This document shows, in pieces, positions 11,224 to 22,492 of a stretch of DNA of 64,000 bases. How positions within the stretch are numbered: position 1 is the first letter of the stretch; the number at the start of each line of letters is the position of its first letter. The notes under the pieces are model-generated. The model had not been told where the DNA came from, did no database searches, and saw only the letters and a program-made list of their open reading frames with translations. The position numbers and the translations under genes were made by a program. Source of the stretch: Salticus scenicus (taxonomy: Eukaryota; Arthropoda; Arachnida; Araneae; Salticidae); assembly GCA_963930645.1 (NCBI GenBank), contig OZ005657.1, positions 51,559,153 to 51,623,152 of the forward strand. Direction: 5' to 3'.

Positions 11224-12424
11224 TAATTAAATAAAGTGCATTCGTCGACTAGAACTTGCTTATTTATTGAAGAATTATTTTCTATACGCTAAAATGTCGA
11301 TAACTGTTTTTAATCAATATCATTACAGGCTCTATCTTCGGGCTAAATATTCATTAAATGAAATACATTTGTCGACTAGAACCTACGTCTCTCTTAAAGA
11401 ATCAATTTCTACACGCTAAAATGTCGACAACTTTCATAACAATAAAATTACGGGGTCTATCTACGGGCTGGATACTCATTAAACAAAATGCATTCGTCGA
11501 AAAGAACCTGGTTAGGTCTTTAAGCATAAGTTTCTATATGCAGAAATGTTTTCAAAATTCATAAAAATATCATTACTAGCTCTATCATTAGCTTCTTTTA
11601 AAATCTCTATGATAGTTCATAGATAATGGACAAAACCTTTGTATGTTTGGTAATTATGAACATAATTTTCCTAAATATCTCCAAAATGGATAATCATATG
11701 AAGTCCAAAAAAGGAGGTGCCCAACTAGATGTTATAAGAAGCCTACATACAAATTTGCAACGTTCTACTCCCAACCGTTTTTGAGTTATGCGAAATACAT
11801 TACGGTCTCTATCTACGGGCTGGATATTCATGAAATAAAATGCTTTCGTCGACAAGAACCCGTTTATGTCTTTAAGAATAATTTTCTACACGCAAAAATG
11901 TCTTCATCTTTCAAAACAATATCATACTGGCTCTGTCATTAGCTTCTTTTGAAATCTCTATGATAGTAGGTCCTATATAATGGACAAAACCTTTGTATTT
12001 TTGATCATTATGAATATAATTTTCCTAAATATCTCCAAAACGGAAAATCATAAAAAATCTAAAAAGGGAGGTGCACAATTAGACGTTATAACAAACCTAT
12101 ATATCAAGTTGCAACGTTGTACGTCTAACCGTTTTTTGAGTTATGCGAGATACACACACACATACAATACGCATACACCTATACACCACACACACACATA
12201 CTACGTACAGTCGTCACGAAAATTCGTGTAGAATCACTGATATCTCTGAAATGGGAACTCGTATTAAAACCAAAGTTGCAGGTGTACAACTAGACATCAT
12301 AACTGTTGCGCATATACATTTGCAACATTCTACGATCATTCATTTTTGAACAATGCGAAATACAAAATCCATTTCGCAAATCAGGATTATTATGTTCCCT
12401 ATACTTTGTATAAGGAAGTAAAAA
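11224..12424 (-). repeat. long divergent repeat with 5' hairpin and tandem subunits
   Basis: On the minus strand it starts TTTTTACTTCCTTATACAAA GTATAGGGAA, a hairpin-forming end. A CA/TG simple repeat follows (12148-12202), then CGCATAACTCAAAAACGG-type text. Farther in are about 125-bp tandem units (GTCGACTAGAACC...CTACACGCTAAAATGTCGA) at 11224-11580 and 11820-11935, and two copies of a 190-bp unit (11600-11800, 11955-12150). Short reading frames across it are fortuitous. Confidence 0.6.
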
Positions 12425-12535
12425 GCAAGTTGATGATAAAAATTAGCGATCAAACTTAGAAAAAAAAAAAAAAAGAAAAGAAAAATGTGGATGTGTGTTT
12501 CAATAATTTTGCTGCCGACTGTATACCAAAATATT

Positions 12536-13029
12536 TTACACGTCCGAGATTTCCTCAATTTTCATTAGTTCCTCTACTGTGAACATAGGACTGTCGGGAC
12601 TCCGTTCATTCGAATCTGGCTGTAAATCAACCCGCAAAAAATCTTCCGTACGGTTTTCAGTTGATAAACTGAAAACATGTTCAGTGTTGTCATAGCTATG
12701 CTCATTACTATTAGGTTCTTTCACTTTTTTATTACCATGTCTCTTCTTTTGTATTTTTAAATGAACATTTTCTAGATGCTCTTTGGATATGTCCCGTCTT
12801 GGAAAACTGCGACTACAGAGAGGGCATGTGTGGGGTTTTTTACCTGAATGGATTCTTTCATGCCGTTTGAATGTGCTGCTTGTTTTAAAAGTTGCTTTGC
12901 ACACTATACATTTGAAAGGTTTCTCTGGATCATGCTGTCTTAAATGAAAGTAAAACTGTCTTTTATTGGAAAATTCCATAGGGCAATCTGTGCATTGGAA
13001 TACATTTGGAATTCCACTGCTGCTGCTAT
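12536..13029 (-). CDS. terminal exon, three-finger C2H2 zinc-finger protein
   Basis: This is a last coding exon, probably of a nuclear DNA-binding transcription factor. The minus strand has a pyrimidine-rich acceptor ending TTTATAG at 13030. The open frame then runs about 164 residues to TAA at 12538-12536. Three C2H2 fingers are visible: C13/C16-H29/H33, C41/C44-H57/H61 and C69/C72-H85/H90 (numbering from the split Asp codon). Spacing is C-x2-C-x12-H-x3/4-H, and the linker before finger 3 (SGKKPHT) resembles the Krueppel-type TGEKP linker. A basic stretch (KIQKKRHGNKKVK) could be a nuclear localisation signal, and the tail is acidic (VEELMKIEEISDV). The acceptor is phase 1 and matches the phase-1 donor of the 15394-15459 exon, giving a Gly-Thr-Asp-Ser-rich junction. 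The orthologue is not identified. Upstream exons (BTB or other N-terminal domain) are not visible here. A Tc1-type terminal repeat begins 14 bp after the stop. Confidence 0.85.
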
Positions 13030-13289
13030 CTATAAATAAAAAAGAAACTATATCAAACATCTTTTGTCACATTTTTCTTTATTATTTGTAAAATATAAAA
13101 TTCATCTTTAGAACTTAAAAAAATTGCTTGTCAGGAGTTCAAATGAATTCCTTGTTACTTCAAAAGAATTCTTACTTCAAATGAATTATTATATAAAATG
13201 ATAATGATTTTTTTATTTATTTATTTATTTATTTATTTTTTTTTGAAGTTTTGATATTAATCTTTTGAATAGAGTAATGCTTAATGTTT

Positions 13290-14035
13290 ATTCCTTGTAC
13301 ATCTAAAAATATACATAAAATAAAATTTCTAGTTAATGTAAATAAGAATATTAATGAGAATAAGAGAGGCAAGTTTTGCAAGACAGTAATTACATCCCAA
13401 GGTTAATCTGTTAAGATCTGTTACAATATAATCTGTTAAGAAACAGATTTCTTCCCACTTGTATGATGATTGTAAGTGAAAACGATGATAACGAAATAAT
13501 ATGAATTGGCGATATTCTTGCCCAGGTTTTTACGTTTAATATTTTATCAAATATATTCATACGTTTAGGTATGAAACATGATGGTGTTTGACTAAATGGC
13601 TGGTGAAAAAAATTCATGCAAGTATCTTATTCTATTTTAATCTTCTGGACAGACAGATGCTTATCATAATCATCAACATCATCATTCAGATGTATACATA
13701 AAACAAAATTCCTGGATAATGAAATAATATTAATACGGAGAAGAGAGACAAGTTTTGCAAGACAGTGATTACAACTCAAGGTAATATAATCTGTCAAGAA
13801 ACAGATTTCTTCCCAGTTGTATAATGATTGAAAGTGAAAGCAACGATAACCAAATAATATGAATTGGCAATATTCCTGCCCAGGCTTTTATGTTTAACAT
13901 TTTATCAAATATATCTATAAGTTTAGGCATGAAACCTGATGGTGTTTGTCAAAGTGGCTGATGGAAAAAATTATAGAAACATCTGATCCCATTTCCGACT
14001 TCTGGGCAAAGAACCACTTATCATAATCATCATCA
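13290..14035. repeat. 379-bp tandem duplication
   Basis: The block with AAGTTTTGCAAGACAGT, GAAACAGATTTCTTCCCA and TTTTATCAAATATAT occurs at 13290-13680 and again 379 bp later (13371 versus 13750 for the same motif). Both units end in CTTATCATAATCATCA, the kind of tail found on the adjoining LINE. Intronic. Confidence 0.8.
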
Positions 14036-14512
14036 TTATAATCAATTTCAGCCTTTATCAGTCCTCTGCAGGATAAAGGCCGCTTCTAGGTGATTTCAAT
14101 TTGCTCTGTTTTCTGCAATTCGTCACTATTCTTCTCTTCCAAACTTCACAATTTCATATCTACAACGGCACTGTGGTCTCTTCCTCAATCTTCTCATGTC
14201 TCTCGGTATCTAACATAGGACTTTGGTGGTCCATCTATCATCATTTCTTCTGGTAAAGTGTCCACCCCAACTCCATTTTAACTTCTTAACTCTACAAAGG
14301 ACATCAGTAACTTTGCTTTGTTTCCTAAAACATGTGTTTCTCTTTCTGTCTCGTCGGGTGAATCCTAACATGCACCTCTCCATGCTTCTCTGGGTTGTTT
14401 GAAGCTTTTGCATAGTTTTACTCGTTAATGTCCAAGTTTCTGAAGTATAAATTAATGTAGGAAAAATACAATTATAAGTGTGTGGATATTTTCTAGTAAA
14501 TTTTGCTTTTCA
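14030..14512 (-). pseudogene. RTE-like LINE: C-terminal reverse-transcriptase relic and 3' tail
   Basis: The minus strand reads YNCIFPTLIYTSETWTL, then KLQTTQRSMERCMLGF, DRKRNTCFRKQSKVTD, LKWSWGGHFTRRNDDRW. These are the well-known C-terminal blocks of RTE-type LINE proteins (typically LPVLTYGAETW, KLRTTQRAMERAMLG, LKWQWAGHIARR). The frame is open from about 14510 to 14210, then breaks; recognisable end-of-protein residues (LEAAFILQRTD) appear near 14065. The element finishes in a GAT/TGA-rich tail at 14005-14050, usual for this clade. The 5' part (endonuclease and catalytic palm) is missing, as expected for a 5'-truncated insertion. It lies within the intron between the 15.4-kb and 13.0-kb zinc-finger exons. 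Confidence 0.85.
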
Positions 14513-15393
14513 CTACACATCATAGTACTTTGGTTTTTACGCAAGTGACTAATAATAATATTCAAAAATTCAATAAATACATACACATTAGAATTATTAC
14601 CAGGACGAATAACCGCAAAAAAATTAAACAAAGTTTAAATAATTTTTCTTTTTTTATTAATGCTTTAGAGACCGTGTTTCATAAAAAATTATGTGTATCT
14701 AAACTATTTACTAAAGATTTTATCCAACACTTAAAATTAACTTTCATCTTGATCTGGAATTAATTGAAAATAGTGTTTTGAACCTAATAACTTTTTTGAC
14801 CCACTTGAGTACGTAAATAGGAAAAGGCCGATAGTCGGCCCTGTTCCTAAACACCTTTCTTTAATTGTATTTTATTGACCTCTTTAGCGTTAGTTACTGT
14901 ATTCTACACTTAATGGAGACAGCAAAGTTTAGTTGTAGTTATTTTCACCAGATGGCAGCACCACACCACTCCTTTTTAATGGACTTTCATTCCTGTTACT
15001 TTGTTGAGAATTTCTGGAGTTATTAAGATTTTCCCTGCTGTTTTATTATAAATGTTAAATTAATAATAATAATAATTTAATAAATTGCTTTATGTTTATT
15101 TGGAAGTGTAATTACCTTAATTAAATTCTTACACTTTCTACTTAATGAATTTATCGTAAGTACTTTACTTCGTACTAATACTATACTTAAACTTTCCTTG
15201 TAATTTTTGTGTGGATTATATTTTCCTATGAGCTCAGTATTTTAAAATTTAATGTATTTCGGAATTGTATGTATAATGTATTCTATATTTTCAATTATAA
15301 AATTGAATAATTTCTTTTAACATCATACTATTACTTAATTTAGAACGAAATTAAATCAGTGAAATAATAATAATAAAAACACATTTTACATAC

Positions 15394-15459
15394 CAGTTCC
15401 TTCAGTTGAGGCACTCTCTCCGACATCTTCAGGTATAGTCGACCTTTCAAGCAAAAATT
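15394..15459 (-). CDS. 66-bp internal exon joined to the 12.5-13.0 kb zinc-finger exon
   Basis: Read on the minus strand, an acceptor TTATTTTCAG at 15460 is followed by 66 bp of open reading and a consensus donor GTATGT starting at 15393. The exon is phase 1 at both ends: two bases complete an incoming codon, 21 full codons follow, and the last base G begins the next codon. Spliced to the acceptor at 13030, that G plus AT gives Asp and stays open into the zinc fingers. The peptide is short and acidic/Ser-rich (about FLLERSTIPEDVGESASTEG), typical of the linker upstream of fingers in BTB-zinc-finger proteins. The intron would be 2.36 kb and holds a LINE relic and a 379-bp tandem duplication. 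The exon rests on splice sites and matching phase only, so transcript evidence would settle it. Confidence 0.6.
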
Positions 15460-15620
15460 CTGAAAATAATAATAATAATAAATATAAATAAATAATTAAA
15501 TAATGATTCATATAGAAACATGTAAACGTATGTATATTAAGCAGAAAGATAAGGTAGTCTTATGTGCGTGTGTGTATACAGTATATCACTTCATTATAAG
15601 GTGTAATGCCTTATTTAAAA

Positions 15621-15853
15621 GGCCCACCAGCGGCCGAGCGGTTCTGCGCTCAAAGCTGGTAGATGGGAGGTGCCGGGTTCGATCCCAGGTCGCGCTCATC
15701 GACCTAGCCGTTCGGAGTTTTCCGTGGTTTCCTCCGAAACTCGCGTAAATACGGGCTAGGACCCCTTAGAAAGACCCCCCACGGAGGTCATTCCCCCTCT
15801 AGGCCTAGGACACATGAGGAGTCAGTCGGCCTTAAATCCTACAACCAACCAAC
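15621..15853 (+). mobile_element. tRNA-derived SINE (family A), complete copy with target duplication
   Basis: A 233-bp element starts with a tRNA-Ser/Leu-like head: box A region GCGGCCGAGCGGTTCTGCGC and box B GGTTCGATCCC. A body with CCGTGGTTTCC and GGGCTAGGACCCC follows, and it ends in ACAACCAACCAACC. The 11-bp sequence CTTATTTAAAA flanks it on both sides (15610-15620 and 15854-15864), a clean target-site duplication from retroposition. This copy defines the family used for the other SINE-A calls. Confidence 0.88.
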
Positions 15854-15939
15854 CTTATTTAAAAAAAAAAAAAAAAGAAAGAAATCCGTTCATCATTCTT
15901 AAGATTTTTTCACTTCCAAAACGTGATAAGAGACAACCT

Positions 15940-16035
15940 TCTGGTAAGGTGGTGTTGGTGTTAGAACTAAGACAAGTTGAGTGCACTAGGATCCTACGCC
16001 CGAGGAGGAGTACCTTCCGTGGGGTCTTTTTAACC
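15940..16035 (-). mobile_element. SINE family A, 3' fragment
   Basis: On the minus strand: AAGACCCCACGGAAGGTACT, CGTAGGATCCTAGTGCACTC and AACACCAACACCACC match the 3' half of the complete copy 100 bp upstream. Confidence 0.6.
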
Positions 16036-16182
16036 TTCTGGTAAGAACTTTTTGTGCAGAGATGCCGCTGTGGACAATGATATTTACTTCAATGGATTTT
16101 AATTTGTGTTATGATAAATATCTTGTATAATTAAGCAGAGAGTAAACCCAAGCTTTCATAGTTTCTGAATTGAAATTGAGTG

Positions 16183-16886
16183 TTAAGCCATAGTCTCCTA
16201 AACTAGATGCCTTCCGCGTGGCTCGGAAACTTGGCAACAGTTCAAGCGGTAGACAGAGCCACCTGGTACAGATTGCGCTCTTTTTTATTCAACTGTCACC
16301 AATAATTTTAAGATGTGATATATGATATATCTGTACTGATAAGTATAAAGGATTTAAGTCCATATTCTTGATTTTTCAGGAGACGAAAAATAAAGTTAAA
16401 CTAATTAAAAACAAATCAGAAGAATCGATTAGGAAAAAGGGATTTCGTTGACTTATACCCTTCATACCATTCAGTGATTGTCAACCTTCATTTAATAACG
16501 GGAAAAAATTGAATTAAATATTTTATACCATACGTGAATGGTAAATTTCTAACTTAACCCTTTTTTTACGAATGGATTTTCTCAAAGACTAAATGACATA
16601 GACTCAAATCCTTTATACCAATCGATTGAGAATTTTTTTTCTGAGTCTGATTATGTATTTAACTCAAAATTGACATTTTTGGACTTAAATCCTTTATACT
16701 TACCAGTACAGATATATAATCACATTTCTTCGATTCTATTCGCCTTTTATGCATACCAAATCCCACTTTTAAAAATTTTTGGTTGCTGTTGAATAAAAAA
16801 GTCGCGTAATCTGTACAAGATGATGCTGTCTATCGCAGAGTTTCCGAGCAACGTGGAAGGCATCTAGTTTAGGAGGCTATGGTTAA
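16183..16886. mobile_element. TTAA-flanked composite palindromic MITE
   Basis: Ends TTAAGCCATAGTCTCCTAAA and the inverse of TTAACCATAGCCTCCTAAAC, continuing CTAGATGCCTTCC on both arms. Inside are hAT-like segments (TTTTTTATTCAACTGTCACC and TGTTGAATAAAAAAGTCGC), then the 16327-16716 MITE, giving three nested layers. Confidence 0.75.
16327..16716. mobile_element. MITE (family TCTGTACTGAT), copy 2, nested
   Basis: Same termini and interior as 529-918, with scattered differences. It is inserted within the larger TTAA-flanked palindrome 16183-16886. Confidence 0.8.
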
Positions 16887-17304
16887 ACTTTATAGGAATG
16901 CAGGATTGGTTAATTAGTACGTTCAGAAAAATTGAGTGTTACACACTAAGACAAAAGTTACGATAGCAAAGAAAGCCTGCACAAAAGCAACAGCAGTGTA
17001 AAATGCCATCACGGTCAAGAAAATTTAGTGAGCAGCCGCTTTACATCTATGCAGATTTATTTGAACAAATTTTAAAATACTATATTATTATATTTGTTAT
17101 CCGGAGCTGGTTATTGATTTTTTTTTTCTATTTAAGACAGGAACCACTTTCTGAAATAAAGAAATTGGTTAAATTTTTTTATTCATTTATTTTGGTCTCG
17201 CCTTTTATTTTCTCATTTCGTCTAAGATGTAAACGTTGAAATTCTTTTATAGTGTTTATTCATTTCATGCTTCCCGATCAGTGGTCCTCTAAACTGTTAG
17301 ATGT

Positions 17305-17735
17305 GACGTAGTAGATTAGAACTCAGATCGCGTTTGTCGGCCTATTCGTTCGGAGTTTTCTGTAGATTTATCCAAAATTCGTGGGCCCAAACAGTGGCTG
17401 AGCAGTTCTGCGCACAAAGCTGGAAGACGGGAAGTGCCGGTTCGATCCCAGATCGCGCTCGTCAAGCTAGCCGTTCGAAATTTTCCGTGGTTTTCTCGGA
17501 AACTCGAGTAAATACGGACTAAGACCCCCTTAGAAATTTCCCAACTGAGGGCAATCCACGTAAGGGCCTAGGACCCTAGTGCAGTCAAATCCACCTTAAA
17601 CCCCACAACCTAATCCGAAATTCGTTAGAATACAGGCTAGGATTTTATAGAAAGACCACATTCAGAGGGCATCCCACTCACGCCTAGGCCTCAAATGTAG
17701 CCAATCAGCCTTAATCTCAACACCAACGCACCTTA
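17305..17735 (+). mobile_element. SINE family A cluster: fragment, near-complete copy, fragment
   Basis: A near-complete plus-strand copy occupies about 17373-17610 (AGTGGCTGAGCAGTTCTGCG, GGTTCGATCCC, CCTAGGACCCTAGTGCAGTC). A body fragment precedes it (17305-17372, GCCTATTCGTTCGGAGTTTT) and a 3' fragment follows (17612-17735, ACAGGCTAGGATTTTATAGA). Successive insertions or unequal exchange between copies would explain the layout. Confidence 0.75.
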
Positions 17736-18185
17736 CTTCCACGTTCTTTTGAGCAAAAATAACAATGTAGTAAATTTCTACATTGTTCAGCACTATATCA
17801 TATACTAAGCATTACTTGCTTACACTTACCTTACATCCATTAATCACAATAAAATTGTTAACAACGCACACGCGCTAATCATTTTTCAATTTACTCTTTT
17901 TAAAAATATTTCTACGAATATTAAATTACATTTAACGTACATAATTCTCGTAATTTGGAATTTCTTTCAAATAAATCGAATTCGAGTTTCTTTCAATTGA
18001 TTTTTTTAAGAAATAATTTCTAGATCTTAATTTACAATAACGTTCAGAATGTCCCCATTTTTTATTTTATTAAATATATTTTTAATTGTAACCGATTATT
18101 TCTGTCTGAATGAAAGTAGAGTGAGTAATTGAGGCGTTTTTTTTTTTTTTTTTCAATCTTAGCTTGCAGCTTTTTAAAATCATTT

Positions 18186-19206
18186 TTAGAAGTACACGCT
18201 ACCGAAAAGTTAATTATTTCCAAATTCATATAGAGTAACACCAAATTTATTTTCGAAAGGTTTAATTTGTATTGTTATATATATATATATGTATAATTAC
18301 ACACATATACGTATACAAAATTGCTCATACGTATATATGTATACATTAGGTTTTACAATCAATATTCATCCGAAGCAATTTAAAAGAAAACTGTAACTTG
18401 GAGAACTTTCTTTCCCAAAATCCATAAAAGATGGCAGCATCACAGCTGCGTTTCATAAAAAGTTTTTATATTAATTCTGTCATATTAAAAATGGGTTAGA
18501 TTCCCCTAAATGGTATTGCTACCTAGCCGTAGTTCTAGATTACGTTAGCAAATAACTGTATTAGATTTAACCCTTGGAGGAACAAGGAAGTCACTAGAAT
18601 TTACGACCAAGGTTTAAAGGAAAATAAATAAATAAATGAATGAATTTTTCCCGTTAAGTTGTGAAGTAAAATCTCGTTAAAATATTCCGCGAAAAATTTT
18701 TGCAACTGGGAATTAAAATGTGGTGGCACGAAATATATGACACCGCCCTTCAAGAGGTTAAGGGCGTAATCCTTGAGAAGAGTGCCACTGCCAAACTAGC
18801 GATAAGTGCCGGCAAATGTGTAATTTTGCTTCTCTTTAATTCTTCTAAAATATTTTAATGTATTTTAATGAATATCGTGAAGTATTTAGCAGAAAAAAAA
18901 AGTCATTGGAAAATGATGAATTATCATGATTTATGCAGTTTTACACTATAGTCTTTCTTTTTTCTTTTTAAGTATAAGTTTTCATTAGTGATATTTCCTA
19001 AATAGCAAATAGAAAAGGAAGATCGATTGATTAATTATTTGTTTTTAATTATATATGAATGAAGGTAAATGTTTAACCTTTTTTTTTCTCTCTCTCTCTC
19101 TCTTCAATTATGTATCAGGGTTCTCATCAGAGGAAAAAACTGAGTGAGAATTTCTCACCTTTCCTCAAAAACAAAGCGAGATTTTATAAACTATGTGAGA
19201 TTTTCA
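18186..19206 (+). repeat. segmental tandem duplication, first copy
   Basis: About 1 kb from GTACACGCTACCGAAAAGTT through GATGGCAGCATCACAGCTGC and CCTTGAGAAGAGTGCCACTG to CTCAAAAACAAAGCGAGATT. It is repeated directly at 19207-20640 without the hAT MITE. No gene is recognised in it; the short frame at 20116-20301 of the second copy is broken here. Confidence 0.85.
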
Positions 19207-19342
19207 AAATCATTTTCAGAAGTACATGCTACCAAAATTTAATTATTTACAAATTCATATAGAGTAATACCGAATTTACTTTCTACAGGTTTAATTTGTA
19301 ATGCTATATGTATACATAAAATTACATATATATTCAAAATTG

Positions 19343-19345
<3 letters not shown>

Positions 19346-19407
<62 letters not shown>
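19346..19407. repeat. (TA)n microsatellite
   Basis: About 30 uninterrupted TA units, in the second segmental duplicate only. A shorter tract stands at the same place in the first (18280). Another long TA run is at 42009-42047. Confidence 0.95.
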
Positions 19408-19410
<3 letters not shown>

Positions 19411-19752
19411 GTTTTACAACGAATATTCATCCGAAGCAATTTGAAGAAAACTGCAACTTGGAGAACTTTCTTTTCCATAATCCATAACAGATGGCAGCAT
19501 CACAGCTCCGTTTTATAAATAAGTTTTTTTTTAAATATATTCCTGCCAAAACTCTACGTTATTCTGTGGTAGGGGTGTCAAACTGGGGTCTTCGAGGTAA
19601 TTTATTGTAGTCTATGATACTCTGAAAAAAAATGATAGCATAAAATTATGTTACGTAGAACGATATTTTTTTCGGGTGATTGACGCGATACCGTAAACCG
19701 TGCACAGAATTCTGTCATATTAAAAATGGGTTTGAACCTTTTAAATGGTGAT

Positions 19753-19922
19753 CAGTGTTGCCAGATTTGGGGACTTTTTTATTCAACTCACACCAATAAT
19801 TTTGAGAAGTGATATTTGCTATATATAATAGACGTTTATCTTTCGAAGTGCTTAGGCAACTGTTACAATTAAAATTTAGCGGCGGGGGTTGAATAAAAAA
19901 GTCCCCAAATCTGGCAACACTG
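19753..19922. mobile_element. hAT MITE with exact 8-bp target duplication
   Basis: Ends CAGTGTTGCCAGATTTGGGG and CCCCAAATCTGGCAACACTG. The 8-mer ATGGTGAT lies on both sides (19745-19752 and 19923-19930). The matching place in the upstream duplicate (18510-18517, ATGGTATT) has no insert, so it is an empty site. 170 bp, no coding capacity. Confidence 0.9.
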
Positions 19923-20875
19923 ATGGTGATGCTACCTAGCAGTAGCTCTATATAACGTTAGTAAATAATTATATTAGAGGACAAGGGAGGGACAGGGAAG
20001 CCACTAGAATTTAGGAACAAAGTTTAAAGGAAAGTAAATGAATGAATGAATGAATTTTTCCCGGTAAAGACGTAAGTTCTTGTAAAATCTTGTTAAAATA
20101 TTCCGCGATAATTTTTTGCAATTGGGAATTCAAATGTGGAGGCTCGAAATATATAACATCGCCCTTCAAGGGGTTAATGGTGTAATCCTTGAGAAGGGTA
20201 CCACTGCCAAACTAGCGGTAAGCGCCGGAAAATGTGTAATTTTGCTTCTGTCTAATTCTCCTTGCGTAAGCTTATTAACACCTCTTCTGATTAATTGGTA
20301 AAATATTTTTATGTATTTTAGTGAATATCGTGATTTATTTGGCAGAAAAAAAAAATGACTTATTATAATTTCTGCAGTTCTACACTACGGGTTTTTTTTT
20401 TAAGTATAAATTTTCATATTGATATTCCCTAAATAGTAAATAGAAAAGGAAGATCGACTGATTAATTATATTGCTTTAATTATATATGAATGGGGGTAAA
20501 TGTTTAACAGTTTTTTTTTTTTTTTTTTTTTTTTAATTATGAATCGGGGTTTTTATTAGAGGAAAAAAGTGGGTGAGAATTTCTCCCTCTTCCTCAAAAA
20601 CAAAGTGAGATCTTTAAAAATTATGTGAGATTTCTGAAAATTAAGTGAAACCTTAAACAAACTTTGAATAATAATAATAGGTCTTTTACATGGACGCACA
20701 GAATTCATATCTGGGATTAATGCGACTTTTTTTTCATGGTTATCGAGTTTTGTGTAGTTTCTATTGCGGGTGCAGGAGCAGAGATAACTAGAGCCTAATT
20801 CCTAGTCATCTGAGCAGGTTTTTCTTCTAGGACAGATTTTAAACTGTGTTTATGCAGTGTTAGGTGAATTAGCAT

Positions 20876-21920
20876 TTTTACTTTCTCTTACCATAAGGTA
20901 GAGAAAGTATTGTTTTTGGGTCAAATTTTCGAATGCGAGATTTTGTTATATTTACACGTTTTGAGGTCCCCTGAATACGAAAATCATGTTTTTAGCAAAT
21001 GGTCTGTGTCTGTGTGTGTGTATGTCTGTGTGTCTGTGGGTGTGTCTGTCTGTTATCAGCATATATCAAGAACAAATAGTAGCAGACATTCCAAACTTGG
21101 TATTCTAAGTGTGTATCATATATAGATGCTACAGTAAGCCTTTCGTTAAGATCAAGCAAATAGTTCGTGTACAGGGACAATCAAGAGAATTCTAATACAT
21201 TACGTCTATGGGGGAAATTGCAGGTAAGTATAACGCAGGTGAGTTTAACGTCTATAGACTGCACTAAACCAAAGGAAACGAATATATATATATTGTAATA
21301 GAGATAGTCAACTGGGAAAAAAATTTTGTGTATGTAGGAGCCTTGCCTCCCCCCCCCCCCAGAGTCCCCCCTCGAGGGGAGTAAATTTTCATGATGGGTA
21401 TATATCTTTCAAAAGAGCTTGCCAATACCTTTAAAACGAATGGTTGAACTATCGATCTGCGATAATTTAAAAAACAAAGTTATCGATTTTTTTTTTTTAC
21501 TTTTAACAAAAAAAAAAAAAAAAACTTTTATTTTTTTTTTTAAATATTTAGAATAAAATGGACTTTTTTGGATATTTAGTGTAATACTACTTCTCTAATA
21601 TGGAAATCGTCTGCCTTATCATAAAAGATAATTTTTTTAAATAATAATTTTAATAAATTATTTTTTAAAAACAGAATTATTTTTTAATAACCAAAATTTT
21701 ATATAAATCTAGGTGCATTAATGAAACGGGGGGTTGAGGGGGGCGGCAGCCTCCCTCACACAGAATTAATTATCATATAAAACTCTTCCGAATCCTTCTT
21801 TGAATTGTTTAACATAGGTTTATATGACATCGTTATCTTACCTCTTAATCTGCAACCTGTATTTATTGTATTAAATCTCAGGGTAAGAGAAAGTCGTGTG
21901 AGTGGCACACCACATTATTT
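20876..21920 (+). mobile_element. Helentron/HINE-like repeat C, copy 1
   Basis: Starts TTTTTACTTTCTCTTACC, directly followed by its complement AGGTAGAGAAAGT (5' hairpin). A TGTGTC microsatellite, TATCAAGAACAAATAG and about 0.8 kb of non-coding body follow. Near the 3' end GGGTAAGAGAAAGT repeats the 5' end in inverse, then the small palindrome GTGTGAGTG-CACAC and CCACATTATT close it. An inverted repeat that is terminal at the 5' side but subterminal at the 3' side, a 3' palindrome and a microsatellite are the features described for Helentron-associated elements. No Rep/helicase is present, so the class is an inference. Confidence 0.6.
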
Positions 21921-22492
21921 TTTTTCTTTCGCTGCTTTCCATTGAATGGATGGAAGGAGGGGGGGGGGGAGAAGACCAAGAAGCCGCGCATACTTGAGGA
22001 GATCAAGGCCCGGTTTTGCTTGTCACATGTTTTTTCTCTCTTATGACAAATGTAAATCTAAAAAGAAATGATTAAAAAAGTTTTTAGTGTTTTTTTTTTT
22101 TTAGTCGATTCCTCAAAACTGAAAAAATGTGCGTGAATTTCTCGAAATATTAAAAATTTTAAGTGAGTAAATAATAAAAAAAAAAAAAATATGCACGATT
22201 CTCGAGGTTTCGCCTCCTTACTCTAGATATCCAGAAATGATAATAGCTATTTAAAAATTTACACTGTAATGATATTACATATTACAATTGTAGACTATAT
22301 ACATATATATATATATATATATTTATTTTTTTTTTAATGACTAATGTATAAATGCATATGCACACACGGTATTACAGAATAATATTAAATTTGATCAAAT
22401 TTCCTTTTTCTTTGTATATTTAATAAAATAAATGTACCAATTAAAATAATATTTTTAATAATAATAGTATAATAAAATAATATTTTTTAAAT

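Larger units (their letters stand above)
9389..12521. mobile_element. region bounded by Tc1-type terminal repeats, filled with nested repeats
   Basis: CAGTCGGCAGCAAAATTATT starts at 9389 and its inverse ends at 12521, followed by TA. The shared terminus is 23 bp. The left flank is not TA. No transposase is recognised. The interior holds a family B SINE, a pogo-type MITE and a divergent repeat, so this may be one swollen element or two solo ends. Confidence 0.45.
13030..15393 (-). other. presumed intron of the zinc-finger gene
   Basis: The stretch between donor 15393 and acceptor 13030 holds a 379-bp tandem duplication, the LINE relic and AT-rich text with (AAT)n runs. Between 14513 and 15393 I see no gene or repeat with confidence. 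Confidence 0.5.
19207..20640 (+). repeat. segmental tandem duplication, second copy
   Basis: It matches 18186-19206 in order and carries three additions: a (TA)n expansion at 19346-19407, about 190 bp at 19520-19705 (GGGGTGTCAAACTGGGGTC), and the hAT MITE at 19753-19922. Confidence 0.85.

Noticed and set aside
19100..19145. TCATCAG at 19127 as another hammerhead core
   Set aside because: No GAAA, stem II or stem I partner lies at the needed distance.
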